64,000 nucleotides of DNA from Pontibacter sp. FD36 (GTDB lineage Bacteria > Bacteroidota > Bacteroidia > Cytophagales > Hymenobacteraceae): the NCBI RefSeq assembly GCF_015686655.1, contig NZ_JADPMP010000007.1, positions 62,001-126,000 of the forward strand. Reading direction: 5' to 3'. Positions 42,942 to 52,231 of the stretch are shown piece by piece. The notes under the pieces are model-generated. The model made no database searches and was not told where the DNA came from. It saw nothing but the letters and a program-made list of their open reading frames with translations. Each line of letters begins with the position of its first letter. The stretch's first letter is position 1. Position numbers and translations under genes: made by a program.

Positions 42942-43784
42942 TTAGTTGAGGTGATAGGTAAGGAGCGGCCGGATGCAGTGGTTCACAAGCGTCTCGGCGA
43001 TGCTGCCGTAGAAAATGTGGCTGAAACCCTTGCGGCCATGTGTGCCGATCAGCACCAGGTCCATCTCTGACTCCTGGTTGAAATTGCGCACGCCTGCCGG
43101 CACTTTATCGTCACTCTTAAAGTGCAGTTCGTAGTTCTGCAGTCCCAGTTCCTCCGCAAAGCGCTGCATGCTGGCTTTGATCGAGTCCAGCTTCGGTGCA
43201 TCCCCCTTGTCAATGATCTGCAGGAGGTGCAACTGGGCACCAAACAGCTGCTGCAATGTCTTGATGGTGTTGACAGACTGCTCAGGCTGTTTCTCGGCCG
43301 AGAAATCTGCTACCCACAGGATGTTTTGAATCGGTGTGATAGTGGCATCCTTCTGGATCGTGATGACAGGTATATGCGTATGGCGCACCACGTGCTGCGC
43401 TTCTGAACCGGAGAGGCGCTCGAACCAGCCATCAGCCCCCTCGGTGCCCATGATGATCAGGTCAATCTGCTGCTGCTCGGCATACCTGGTCAGGCTGGTA
43501 GTCAGGCCGCCATATATCACTGCGCTGGTGAAGTCCATATCAGCCTGCTTCCTGAGCTCGTCAAACTGCTGCTTCGCCTTTTGTTCCTGGGCATACATCT
43601 TTTCTCTGTCGATACTTTCAGAGGAGTCCGTGGTGCCGGCCCACTCGGCAGCATTCACCTGAATCACATGTACCAGGTGGAGGTTGAGAGGAGTTTTCTC
43701 CAGCAGGAGGTTCAAAAACTGCAGGGCCTTGAATGATACCGGTGTGAAGTCTACGGGCACCATGATGTTGAGTGTCTTTTCCAT
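42942..43784 (-). CDS. tandem universal stress protein
   Basis: 280 residues from the ATG at 43784 (MEKTLNIMVPVDFTP); an upstream start at 43856 would lie inside the promoter. Two Usp domains are in tandem. The first has MVPVDFTPVSFKALQF and MGTEGADGWFERLSGSEAQ; the second ends with the ATP-binding motif G-x2-G-x9-G-S (GTHGRKGFSHIFYGS). It is a cytoplasmic stress protein. A CRP-like site and promoter lie upstream, so it seems to belong to the sulfur-locus regulon. Confidence 0.88.
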   Translation of the reverse strand: MEKTLNIMVPVDFTPVSFKALQFLNLLLEKTPLNLHLVHVIQVNAAEWAGTTDSSESIDREKMYAQEQKAKQQFDELRKQADMDFTSAVIYGGLTTSLTRYAEQQQIDLIIMGTEGADGWFERLSGSEAQHVVRHTHIPVITIQKDATITPIQNILWVADFSAEKQPEQSVNTIKTLQQLFGAQLHLLQIIDKGDAPKLDSIKASMQRFAEELGLQNYELHFKSDDKVPAGVRNFNQESEMDLVLIGTHGRKGFSHIFYGSIAETLVNHCIRPLLTYHLN

Positions 43785-43853
43785 TGTCTGTTGCTTGCTT
43801 ATCGTTTGTGTCGCTTTATGATAGCTTGTATGATTTTGTGTCAATTGACAGTA

Positions 43854-43897
43854 CAAAGATCTTCAGCAGAAAGGCGACGTTCAGTGACTATGGTTAC
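43854..43897 (-). promoter_or_regulatory. Crp/Fnr-type site and promoter of the Usp gene
   Basis: GTGAC-TATG-GTTAC (43884-43897, one half-site mismatch) is 22 bp upstream of GATCTTTG (43861 to 43854, one mismatch to TAnnTTTG). The site is also near the divergent gene at 44033, but no -7 element fits in that direction. Confidence 0.65.
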
Positions 43898-44032
43898 ATA
43901 AGCCCGGATTTTTGAGATAATGCTGCATGACTGGACAATAAGAGAAAGGGAAAAGGCTTTGTAAAGCAACTAAAGTGTAATAAGGCAGGTATATGCATGC
44001 AGAAATTGATTTGATTTTAACAGGTATAGTGC

Positions 44033-44242
44033 ATGATGAAGATCCCTGGCTTACTCGCTCGCCTGACCTTATTATTTCTGTTTATACTGCTGAGTAGCGC
44101 AACAGCCCTTGCCTGCACCACCTGCAACCAGCCTCTGCAGGCGGCTATCTTCGATGAAAGCTTTCTGAAACTTTTCTTTTACATGCTGCTGCCTTTTCTG
44201 TTCATCGGAGCAGCGGTGTATCGGCTGAACAAACTCAAATAA
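44033..44242 (+). CDS. small CxxC membrane protein
   Basis: 69 residues. A signal or TM at 10-27 is followed by CTTC (residues 28-31) and a second TM at 47-63. The start is ATG at 44033 or 44036. The CxxC faces the periplasm if the first segment is cleaved. It lies 6 bp upstream of the DUF2243 gene. Function unknown; a redox or metal role is inferred from the CxxC. Confidence 0.6.
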   Translation: MMKIPGLLARLTLLFLFILLSSATALACTTCNQPLQAAIFDESFLKLFFYMLLPFLFIGAAVYRLNKLK

Positions 44243-44248
44243 CAAGCT

Positions 44249-44758
44249 ATGAAAAGACAAATACCCATCGAAGAAGTGCAACCTGTTCGTACTGGTCCGT
44301 TGATCGCAGCAGCTACCCTGATCGGTATTGGGATGGGCGGCTTTGTGGACGGTATCGTCCTGCACCAGATCCTGCAGTGGCATCAGATGATCTCGGCTAA
44401 ATTACCTCCTGACACGCTGCTGAATAAAGAGACCAACATGTTCTGGGACGGGATATTCCATGCCTTTACCTGGCTCACGACGGCGCTGGGCATTTACTTG
44501 CTTTGGCGGGTGGTATACGAACGCAAATCAGTACTTTCCAACCGGATTTTTGGAGGCAGTCTGTTGCTTGGTTTTGGCATTTTCAATATCGTGGAGGGCA
44601 TCATCGACCACCACATCCTGGTGCTGCACAACGTGCGTGAGATCAGTACGAATCAGTCAGCCTGGAACTTCGGTTTTCTGGGAATTTCTGTGGTCATACT
44701 GATTGCCGGTTGGATGCTTATACAGCAGGGCAGGCGAGAGGTGCAGGTAAGCTCCTAG
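44249..44758 (+). CDS. DUF2243 membrane protein
   Basis: 169 residues. The DUF2243 pattern is clear: GIGMGGFVDGIVLHQILQWH in the first TM and GFGIFNIVEGIIDHHILVLHNV in the third, with four TM segments and conserved His in the membrane (HQILQWHQM, DHHILVLH). The His-rich membrane pattern suggests a metal or heme ligand. The family is uncharacterised. It is co-transcribed with the CxxC gene; the two converge with the patatin gene. Confidence 0.8.
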   Translation: MKRQIPIEEVQPVRTGPLIAAATLIGIGMGGFVDGIVLHQILQWHQMISAKLPPDTLLNKETNMFWDGIFHAFTWLTTALGIYLLWRVVYERKSVLSNRIFGGSLLLGFGIFNIVEGIIDHHILVLHNVREISTNQSAWNFGFLGISVVILIAGWMLIQQGRREVQVSS

Positions 44759-44839
44759 CGTAAGCTATTGAATGCAAACTTTTCAGGTATGGAATGAGCC
44801 GCTGGCCCTGTATGAGCTTTGGTAAACTGTGCAAGTGTC

Positions 44840-45718
44840 TTAGCTAAGCTGCAGCAAAGCCTTCCGGCAGGTTTCACGTCCCAGTTCGATCTGGCTTTTG
44901 GCTTTGTAAAACTCAAATATCGAGCAGGAGTTCGCTGGTATTTCTACCAGTACATCCGGCGGGTAGGCCTGCAGCATTAACCTGGTCAGCCGGTCCTGTG
45001 TCATGTGGTAGGTCAGCAGTAAAAGCTCTCTGAGAGAGTAATCTGAAAGTGGCGAAGCTTCACCGGACGTGCTCTCCGTGTCCTGGCCTGTCCGGTGCAG
45101 CCATTTCCAGAGGGCTGATACCGCTTCGGGGCTTTCATTCACTTTTTGCATTGGTTTTTCTTCGAGTGGCGGGCCATTCAGGTTAACCGCCAGCACTATT
45201 TCATCGGTGTTTTTCTGCACCAGGTTGAGTGGGAGCGGATTGAGTACGCCGCCGTCCACCAGAAACTGCCCGTTTTCGAGCACGGGCGTAAAAACACCGG
45301 GTATTGCAATGGAGGCCCGCAAGCCTTTGTAGAGGTCACCGGAAGTATAGTGTACCTCTTCGTTTTGGAGCATGTCGGTGGCCACCGCTGTAAAGGGTAC
45401 TTTCAGTTTTTCAATCTCCTGCGGACCGGTCACTTCCCGCAGCAGGTTAAACACCTTTTCGCCCTTGATGAATCCCTGGCGGGTAAAGGTGAAGTCGAGC
45501 AATTGAAAGACCATGCTTCTGGTCAGGGTAAGTACCCAGTCCCTGTAGGCCTTGTTGAACCCGGCCGCATATAAGCCGCCTACCACAGCTCCCATTGAAC
45601 AACCCACTACGCTGACAATTTCAAAGCCCTCTTCTTCAAGCACTTCTATAACGCCAATATGGGCAAGTCCGCGGGCGCCGCCGCTCCCGAGCACCAGGTG
45701 TACCTTCTTCTGTTCCAT
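44840..45718 (-). CDS. patatin-like phospholipase
   Basis: 292 residues from the ATG at 45718 (MEQKKVHLVLGSGGARGLAH); a frame from 45919 would add 67 residues unlike the family. Residues 11-17 (GSGGARG) form the oxyanion hole, GCSMG (39-43, S41) holds the nucleophile, and the catalytic Asp is in LVDGGVLNP. It hydrolyses acyl esters of phospholipids or neutral lipids. A C-terminal helical region (about 200-292) is present. It is a single gene. Confidence 0.88.
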   Translation of the reverse strand: MEQKKVHLVLGSGGARGLAHIGVIEVLEEEGFEIVSVVGCSMGAVVGGLYAAGFNKAYRDWVLTLTRSMVFQLLDFTFTRQGFIKGEKVFNLLREVTGPQEIEKLKVPFTAVATDMLQNEEVHYTSGDLYKGLRASIAIPGVFTPVLENGQFLVDGGVLNPLPLNLVQKNTDEIVLAVNLNGPPLEEKPMQKVNESPEAVSALWKWLHRTGQDTESTSGEASPLSDYSLRELLLLTYHMTQDRLTRLMLQAYPPDVLVEIPANSCSIFEFYKAKSQIELGRETCRKALLQLS

Positions 45719-45959
45719 GTTGGGCCAAGATAATGTTTTTTGCCCGAAGTGCTCTTTTCTGACTCCTCTTTGGTCCAAAAATGGTCCCTTTGAGAGTTGC
45801 TCTACACAAGAAATAACTGACAACTGACCCTCCTGGCAACGAGTATCACTATATATTCTGGTCCAATTACTCAACCTGTCAAAAAGTTTTTCGTTTAGCT
45901 CTCTGAACTTGCATAACATCGGCTCTGCAAGGTGCTCAATTACGTTTCTTTTAATTTCT

Positions 45960-48900
45960 ATGGATAAAATCTACTCGTTCAGTTATAGAGAACAGGCCAG
46001 ACTTATACTTTTTACAGTACTTCTTATAGCAGCGGCACTTACAGGATCCAAAAGTATAGCTGCTCCAAACGTATTTTTTGCCACAGCCCCTGCTGCTGTC
46101 AAAGCACAGCCCTCCCTTGTTGGCGCCATCACCGTTCAGTGGAATGCCGTGACGGGTGCAAGCAGCTACGTGGTGGAGCGGTCGCTGTTTGCAGGAGCTG
46201 GATTTCAGGAGCATGCCACGGTGCCTGTTACAAACGGAAAAAACATCTATACCTACCGCGACACGGGTCTGGGCTACGGCGAAACCTATTACTACCGCGT
46301 AAAGGCTGTGACCAGTTCAGGTGATTCTCCCTGGAGTAGTCCGGTCAGCGCCACCACGCATGCGCAAACCAAGAATTTCAACATCATGCCGCTCGGCGAC
46401 TCCAATACACACGGCACCGTGTCAAGTGACGAACGACCTGATTCGCAGCGCATATCGTACCGCAAGCAATTATATGATCTGCTGATGGGCATAAACGCCC
46501 GCTTTACCTATGTGGGGAGTGAGCGCTCCGGCAGCGAGTTTTTAGCCAATGACCAAAATGCAGGTTTCTCCGCTGCCCGCACAAACGACATCCTGGACCT
46601 GCTGCGTACAAGCAGCTACCGCAACCAGATGGGAGAGCAGGTGTCGCGCGGAACAGGCACCTACCTGGACAAGTATAACCCCGACGTAATCCTGCTGCAC
46701 CTGGGCACCAACGGTGGCTTTTACGGCCTTTCTGATGATGACCGAACCATCGGGGAAATGGCATCCATACTGGATGAAGTAGATGCCTATGAGGCACGGG
46801 CAGGTAAGGAAGTTACGGTTGTGCTGGCCCTGATCATCAATCGTATTGAAGATGCCAACTCGCCCGGCACCTCCGAGCTGACAAGCCGATTCAACCAACG
46901 CCTGAAAACAATGGCTGAGAACCGCATCCGCACACGCAGCGACCGTGTGATTGTTGTGGACATGGAGCGGGAAGCCGGGCTAAAGTATGCATACTGGTGG
47001 ACGGAAGCCCAGGGCGACATGCACGATCTGGTGCACCCCCATACAACGGGTTTTCAGAAAATGGCGAATCAATGGTTCAAAGTTTTGAATCCGCTCATGA
47101 AACCGGCCAGTACGGCTTCCAATAACCCTGAGACCTCCATCACCAAAAAGCCAAACGAGATATCGAACAGCAGGTCTGCCTCTTTTGAGTTTGCCAGCAA
47201 CAAGAGCCCGGTGTTCTTCGAGGTGAGTCTGAACGGCGGCGACTATGAAGCTGTGAGCAATCCCTATACCTTAAACAATCTGGCCGACGGGCGCTATACC
47301 TTGTCGGTGCGGGCCGTAGATGCAGCCGGCCGGAAAGACGCCACACCGGCAACCCATACCTGGACCATCATTACAGAACCTCCGACACCACCTACTTTTA
47401 CAGCAGTCACAGAAGACCGCGGTCCGGTTAGTAATGACCGGGTGACCTCCGACAACACCATTCGTCTGTCAGGTAAGGCGCAGAGCGGCGTGGAGGTAAC
47501 TGTGCGTGAAGTAGAGCGGGGTGAATTGGGCAAAGTGAAAGCAAATGAAGCCGGCGATTGGTCCTTCAACTACGAGGGGACCACACTGCCAGCCGGCGTA
47601 TATCGCTTCACAGCCATCGCCACTGATATTGCGGGCAATGTGAGCAAGGTGAGCAATACCTTTACGGTGACCATCGACCTGACCCGGCCGGATATTGTGA
47701 TCAGTACGGAAGCCAAAGCTCCCGTGCGGGAGGCTTTTCAGGTACAGCTTAAGTTTACGGAGGAGGTATACGGACTGGCTGCCGGCGATATCACCGTCAC
47801 AGGTGGAACTGTGAGTGATCTGAAAGAAGTAAATAAATCCACGTATACTGCTACTATTACGCCACCCGCCAATGGCCAGGGTACGACAGCTCTTAGTTTG
47901 GCGGCCAACAAAGCAACTGACCTGGCTGGTAATGGCAACACGGCTTCTAATAAGCTGGAGATCGCCTATGACCTGAAGCGGCCGAAAGTCACGCTGAGCG
48001 CAGATGCCCCACAAATTGTGAAGGCTCCTTTCACTGTTAGGTTTATATTTGACGAAGCGGTAACAGGCTTTGTGGCGGCTGACATCAGTGTGCAGAACGG
48101 CTCGGCGGGCAACCTGAAATCCGAGAGCGCCACGGTTTATACCGCGACGATCAGCCCTGCAGCTGACGGGGAAGTCGTGGTTAGCCTGGCAGCCAACAAA
48201 GTGACTGACGAAGCCGGCAACGGCAACGAAGCTTCTGCCGAACTGAAGCGGCTCTATGACGTGGCGCCGCCAACAGTAACATTGTCCACCACAGCAGGCA
48301 ACCTCAGCAATGCGGCTATACCTGTTACAATCACTTTCAATGAGCCTGTTACGGGACTTGCCTTAAACTCCTTCAGCGTAACGAACGGCAAACTGAGCAG
48401 TTTGCAGAAACAGGATAACACGACCTACACCGTGCAGCTGACACCCGATAAAGACGGGGAAACAAGTTTGCAACTTGCCGCTGACAAGGTGGAAGACCAA
48501 GCCGGCAATGGCAATACGGCATCAAACGTTCTTAAACGCCAGTACGATGCCACACCACCAACTGTAGCCCTTAGTACAGATGCCTCCGAACTCACCAACG
48601 AGCCTTTCACTGTCAACTTCCGCTTCAGTGAAGTGGTAGAAGGCTTTGCGGTAGGCGACATCACAGTGGCGAATGGCACAGCCAGTGAGTTCAGCAAAAC
48701 AGGCGATCAGACGTACAGCGCCGTGATCAAACCAGCAGCCGATGGCCAGGTAACGGTGCGTGTAACGGCGGGCATGGCGCAGGATGCGGCGGGTAATCCA
48801 AACACTGCTTCCAATACCCTGGGTATACAGTATGACAGTACGCCACCGGCTGGCTATGCTGTGGCTTTCTCTACAGACAAGGTGGAGCATAACAACCAGC

Positions 48901-49970
48901 AGAATATTTCTTTCAGTGTAAGAGGAGCAGAGCAGGGGGCCACATACTTCTATACCATCAGCAGCGACAAGGGCGGCACGGATGTGACAGGCACCGCCAG
49001 TACGACGGCAACCGCCTTCGATGTACAAAACCTGGATCTGAGTGGTCTGCACGATGGTACGCTCACACTTATTTTTTACCAGGTGGATGCCGCCGGTAAC
49101 AGAGGTGCGAACGCCGTGGCTGAGGTAGTGAAAATGACGAAGAATATTGTGATGGTGAGTAGTCTGGAAGCGATCTCCGTCCCGTTCCGAACTGCATTTG
49201 AGGACCTGCAACTGCCTGAGCAGGTACAGGTGCGCTATACCAATGGCGAAGAAGAAGCTCTGGAAGTGGAGTGGCAGCCCGGCAATTACAATGGAATGGA
49301 AGCCGGCTCCTATACCTTAAGCGGGGAACTGGTGCTCAAGCCGAACACTACCAATCAGGACAACCGCAAGGCCAGTATCACAGTCACGGTGGAGCCAAAC
49401 CAACCGCCAACTGCCATCGCTCTCAGCCACAACTCCTTTCAGCCTAATGCTAAGCCGGAAGATGTGCTGCTGACTTTCAGCACCACCGACCCCGACGATG
49501 ATACGCATACCTATGCCTTGGTGAGCGGAGAAGGAGACAGCCACAACGGCTACTTTGAGCTGAGAGATGATCAGCTATACCTGAAGTCTAACGAGGGGCT
49601 GTCGGGCATTCGCAACTTCAATATTCGGGTGCGCACTACTGATCCTTACCGAAACAGCTTTGAACAAACTTTCACCCTAAACAAGGAGGTATACCAGCCA
49701 GCCAATCCGATCAAACTGGTGAACGCTTTCTCGCCGGACAACGACGGCATCAACGATACCTGGACCGTTCCGGAACTCAAATTCTACGATGAGATCAGCA
49801 TACAAGTATTTGACCGGGCAGGCAGGAGACTGTTCCACACCACCAACCCGGAGCAGGGCTGGGACGGTCGTAGTCAGGACGGACAGGTGAAAGAGGGTTC
49901 TTATTTCTATATCATCGAGGTGAAGGATATCAACCTGGTGCAGAAGGGTGTATTAACAGTACTTAAGTAA
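45960..49970 (+). CDS. SGNH-hydrolase/Ig-repeat T9SS cargo with CHU_C-type end
   Basis: 1336 residues from the ATG at 45960 (an in-frame start at 45909 lies before a normal signal). After the signal sequence comes a fibronectin-III domain (about 45-133), an SGNH hydrolase (NIMPLGDSNTHG with Ser148 in GDSNT; HLGTNGG; DLVHPHTTG holding the Asp/His pair) and, after a linker, four ~96-residue Ig-like repeats, two more Ig/cadherin-like domains and a C-terminal ~85-residue CHU_C-type domain (NAFSPDNDGINDTW...VFDRAGRRLF...GWDGRSQDGQVKEGSYFYIIEVKD). The end is the type B T9SS sorting signal. The enzyme probably removes acyl groups from a surface polymer. Confidence 0.9.
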   Translation: MDKIYSFSYREQARLILFTVLLIAAALTGSKSIAAPNVFFATAPAAVKAQPSLVGAITVQWNAVTGASSYVVERSLFAGAGFQEHATVPVTNGKNIYTYRDTGLGYGETYYYRVKAVTSSGDSPWSSPVSATTHAQTKNFNIMPLGDSNTHGTVSSDERPDSQRISYRKQLYDLLMGINARFTYVGSERSGSEFLANDQNAGFSAARTNDILDLLRTSSYRNQMGEQVSRGTGTYLDKYNPDVILLHLGTNGGFYGLSDDDRTIGEMASILDEVDAYEARAGKEVTVVLALIINRIEDANSPGTSELTSRFNQRLKTMAENRIRTRSDRVIVVDMEREAGLKYAYWWTEAQGDMHDLVHPHTTGFQKMANQWFKVLNPLMKPASTASNNPETSITKKPNEISNSRSASFEFASNKSPVFFEVSLNGGDYEAVSNPYTLNNLADGRYTLSVRAVDAAGRKDATPATHTWTIITEPPTPPTFTAVTEDRGPVSNDRVTSDNTIRLSGKAQSGVEVTVREVERGELGKVKANEAGDWSFNYEGTTLPAGVYRFTAIATDIAGNVSKVSNTFTVTIDLTRPDIVISTEAKAPVREAFQVQLKFTEEVYGLAAGDITVTGGTVSDLKEVNKSTYTATITPPANGQGTTALSLAANKATDLAGNGNTASNKLEIAYDLKRPKVTLSADAPQIVKAPFTVRFIFDEAVTGFVAADISVQNGSAGNLKSESATVYTATISPAADGEVVVSLAANKVTDEAGNGNEASAELKRLYDVAPPTVTLSTTAGNLSNAAIPVTITFNEPVTGLALNSFSVTNGKLSSLQKQDNTTYTVQLTPDKDGETSLQLAADKVEDQAGNGNTASNVLKRQYDATPPTVALSTDASELTNEPFTVNFRFSEVVEGFAVGDITVANGTASEFSKTGDQTYSAVIKPAADGQVTVRVTAGMAQDAAGNPNTASNTLGIQYDSTPPAGYAVAFSTDKVEHNNQQNISFSVRGAEQGATYFYTISSDKGGTDVTGTASTTATAFDVQNLDLSGLHDGTLTLIFYQVDAAGNRGANAVAEVVKMTKNIVMVSSLEAISVPFRTAFEDLQLPEQVQVRYTNGEEEALEVEWQPGNYNGMEAGSYTLSGELVLKPNTTNQDNRKASITVTVEPNQPPTAIALSHNSFQPNAKPEDVLLTFSTTDPDDDTHTYALVSGEGDSHNGYFELRDDQLYLKSNEGLSGIRNFNIRVRTTDPYRNSFEQTFTLNKEVYQPANPIKLVNAFSPDNDGINDTWTVPELKFYDEISIQVFDRAGRRLFHTTNPEQGWDGRSQDGQVKEGSYFYIIEVKDINLVQKGVLTVLK
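47684..48845 (+). repeat. four tandem Ig-like repeats in the T9SS cargo gene
   Basis: Four in-frame copies of ~96 codons begin at about 47684, 47978, 48266 and 48554 (starts RPDIVIS, RPKVTLS, PPTVTLS, PPTVALS), each ending ...AGNGN(T/E)AS. The spacing is 294, 288 and 288 bp. The repeats are diverged at DNA level, so they are old duplications. Confidence 0.85.
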
Positions 49971-49976
49971 GTTTTC

Positions 49977-50966
49977 ATGAACAGATTATTCGTAACAGCT
50001 ATATTATTACTCACCATCACAGGTCTGCAGGCGCAGAACCGGAAGTACATCAGCAATTTTTCAGCTTACCAGCACTTCTACAACCCTGCACTGACAGGTA
50101 GTGAAGGCTCCATGCTTCGCACCTATTACCGCAACCAGTGGACAGGATTTGAGGATGCCCCCAAGACGCTATTCTTTTCAGGTGAGCTGGACATGGCGGA
50201 TATGAACAAAACCACGGATCGTACCCGTCACTATCAGTACCGCGACTCGCGCAGCAATTACATGGGTGCCCGCCATGCCTTTGGCCTCATCGCACTGCAG
50301 GAGCGCTTCGGCCCGACAAGAGAGACGCAGCTCGGCCTTAACTATGGCACCGGGGTGCGGCTTTCACAATCACTTAGTCTGCGCTTTGGCACATCGCTCA
50401 CCTTCAATAATTTCCGGCTCGACGGCAACAGCCTGGTGGTGGACAACACAGGCGACCCGCGCTACCAACACGTACTGGGCGACCAGAACAGCATGAGTAA
50501 ATTTGACCTGAACCTGGGTTTTGCGCTGGCATCCGCAAACTATTACCTTGGTTACGGGATGCAGGATATTACCAGGGGCCATTTTATGAAAAGTAGCGAC
50601 AATTTTATGAAGGATGTCTATACCCGCAAGCATATTGCGCAGGCCGGATTTCGCACCGCCATGTCAGATCGTTTCGGGCTGATTGTGAATGGCCTGTACC
50701 AGTATGATGAACAGCTAAAAGGCACAGTCGAAGGACAGGTGAAAGCAGTGTATAACGATATGCTATGGGCAGGAGCGGGCTACCGCAACGACCAGGCATT
50801 CCATGTGGGGGCAGGTCTGCACTACCGCCAGTTCCGCATCACCTACGCCTACGAAAGCCCGGTACAGGAAGCACGCTCGATCAGCCGTTCCACTAACGAG
50901 ATCGGCCTGGCCTATACTTTCCGTCAGGCGAATCCAAATCAGCAGAGCGGGCCTACTTTCTGGTAA
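49977..50966 (+). CDS. PorP/SprF-family T9SS outer-membrane protein
   Basis: 329 residues with a signal peptide (LLTITGLQAQ). The PorP/SprF pattern is clear: QNRKYISNFSAYQHFYNPALTGSEG, YRNQWTGFEDAPKTLFFSGELDM, then aromatic strands and an end rich in Tyr/Arg (FRITYAYE, EIGLAYTFRQ). It starts 6 bp after the stop of the CHU_C-type cargo, the usual pairing in which the PorP/SprF protein helps export or anchor that cargo. Its C-terminus converges closely with the histidine-kinase gene. Confidence 0.9.
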   Translation: MNRLFVTAILLLTITGLQAQNRKYISNFSAYQHFYNPALTGSEGSMLRTYYRNQWTGFEDAPKTLFFSGELDMADMNKTTDRTRHYQYRDSRSNYMGARHAFGLIALQERFGPTRETQLGLNYGTGVRLSQSLSLRFGTSLTFNNFRLDGNSLVVDNTGDPRYQHVLGDQNSMSKFDLNLGFALASANYYLGYGMQDITRGHFMKSSDNFMKDVYTRKHIAQAGFRTAMSDRFGLIVNGLYQYDEQLKGTVEGQVKAVYNDMLWAGAGYRNDQAFHVGAGLHYRQFRITYAYESPVQEARSISRSTNEIGLAYTFRQANPNQQSGPTFW

Positions 50967-50977
50967 TGCCCGATTGC

Positions 50978-52228
50978 CTACTGTGGCCGGGGAATCGGAA
51001 TTTTAATGTCGAAGGCAGTGCCTTCCCCGGGTGAGGAAATCACTGTCATGCTTCCATGCAGGCCATCGAGCAGGTGCTTCACCAGTTGCAATCCCAATCC
51101 ATAACCCTGCTCCCCTTTGGTGCCGGTCGTGGAGGAGGATTTGCCCTGCATCACACCACTTACCTGTTCTTCCGTAAGGCCTATACCTGTGTCACTTACC
51201 CGGATATGAAGCAGGGATTTGTTTTCGAGCTCTTCCAGCCTTAGCTGCACCGTCACGCTTCCCAACGGTGGTGTAAACTTGAATGCATTCGAGATCAGAT
51301 TCCCGGTGATCTGCATCAGCCTTTTCTTCGGGAAAGGTCTGTCTGCCTGCATCGCATCGATCTCCACATCAAAAGTGATTCCTTTATCAGTAGCCTGTGG
51401 CTGATAGAGTTCCAGCAGACGTTCGCGCAGGGTGTTCAGGTTCAGCTCATTTTCACCCAGATCGGAAGTCTCATGTGCAGGGGCCTCCTCGTTCGCTGTC
51501 AGGATCTCGTCAGACAACTTAAGAATGGACTGGCCGCTCTTGTAGATCAGGTTCATGAAAGTCAGAACTTCCGGCAGCTTGTTTTTTTCTCCCTTTTTCA
51601 GGATAAGGTCTGCCAGTCCCACGATACCGCCCACAGGCCCTCTGATGTCGTGCGCCACCCTGCGGTTCAGCTGTCCGGCTTCTTCCAGTTTCTGGTGCAT
51701 CGAATGTATAACCTGGTGCACGACCAGGCGGTGCACGATCTCGCCTGCAATGATCTTTAGCAGTTCTATTTTCTCAAGAGAGAGCTCCTTTATATTCCGG
51801 TCCAGTACGCAGAGTGTGCCGATGTTGTAACCCCGCTTCGTCCGGAGAGGCAATCCGAAATAGTACTTGAGGTCAGGATTACTTTTAAGACTCCGCAGAT
51901 TCATGAACCGCTCATCCTGCATCAGGTCTTTGACCTCTAAAGGATCGGGTTGTGTGATGGCATACTGGCAGACAGAATCTTTTCGGGGTATATTGCCAGT
52001 CGGGAAACCATACCCTGCCACCGTCCACTGGGTGTAGGCGTCAAGCAGATTGACAAGCGATATCTCCGTGCCGGCCACATGCGCGGCCAGCCGCACCAAT
52101 TCCTTGAAGCTATCGCTTAGATCGCCATAGTCAAGGTCGAGTTCTGAGAGATCAATAAGACGTTGAAACTCCTCGTGCTGTACAGTTTCCTGATCCGGCA
52201 TAGGCTCAAGTATTTGAAGGTTGTCCAT
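50978..52228 (-). CDS. GAF-domain sensor histidine kinase
   Basis: 416 residues, soluble. A GAF domain (about 35-165: ISLVNLLDAYTQWTVAGYG..., GLPLRTKRGYNIGTLCVLD) is followed by HisKA (RRVAHDIRGPVGGIVGLAD, H193) and HATPase (N box LISNAFKFTPP; DTGIGLT; GYGLGLQLVKHLL). The DIRGP instead of DIRTP variation is common in Cytophagales. The response partner is not adjacent. It is co-directional with the heme A synthase gene just upstream (3 bp gap), so they may be one operon. Confidence 0.88.
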   Translation of the reverse strand: MDNLQILEPMPDQETVQHEEFQRLIDLSELDLDYGDLSDSFKELVRLAAHVAGTEISLVNLLDAYTQWTVAGYGFPTGNIPRKDSVCQYAITQPDPLEVKDLMQDERFMNLRSLKSNPDLKYYFGLPLRTKRGYNIGTLCVLDRNIKELSLEKIELLKIIAGEIVHRLVVHQVIHSMHQKLEEAGQLNRRVAHDIRGPVGGIVGLADLILKKGEKNKLPEVLTFMNLIYKSGQSILKLSDEILTANEEAPAHETSDLGENELNLNTLRERLLELYQPQATDKGITFDVEIDAMQADRPFPKKRLMQITGNLISNAFKFTPPLGSVTVQLRLEELENKSLLHIRVSDTGIGLTEEQVSGVMQGKSSSTTGTKGEQGYGLGLQLVKHLLDGLHGSMTVISSPGEGTAFDIKIPIPRPQ

Positions 52229-52231
52229 CTC

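Noticed and set aside
43898-44032. Crp-type promoter for the CxxC/DUF2243 genes
   Set aside because: The palindrome at 43884 is near, but 22 bp in the + direction there is no TAnnTTTG-like element.
48522-49211. 229-codon - strand frame inside the T9SS cargo
   Set aside because: Shadow of the Ig-repeat coding region; no start context or family.
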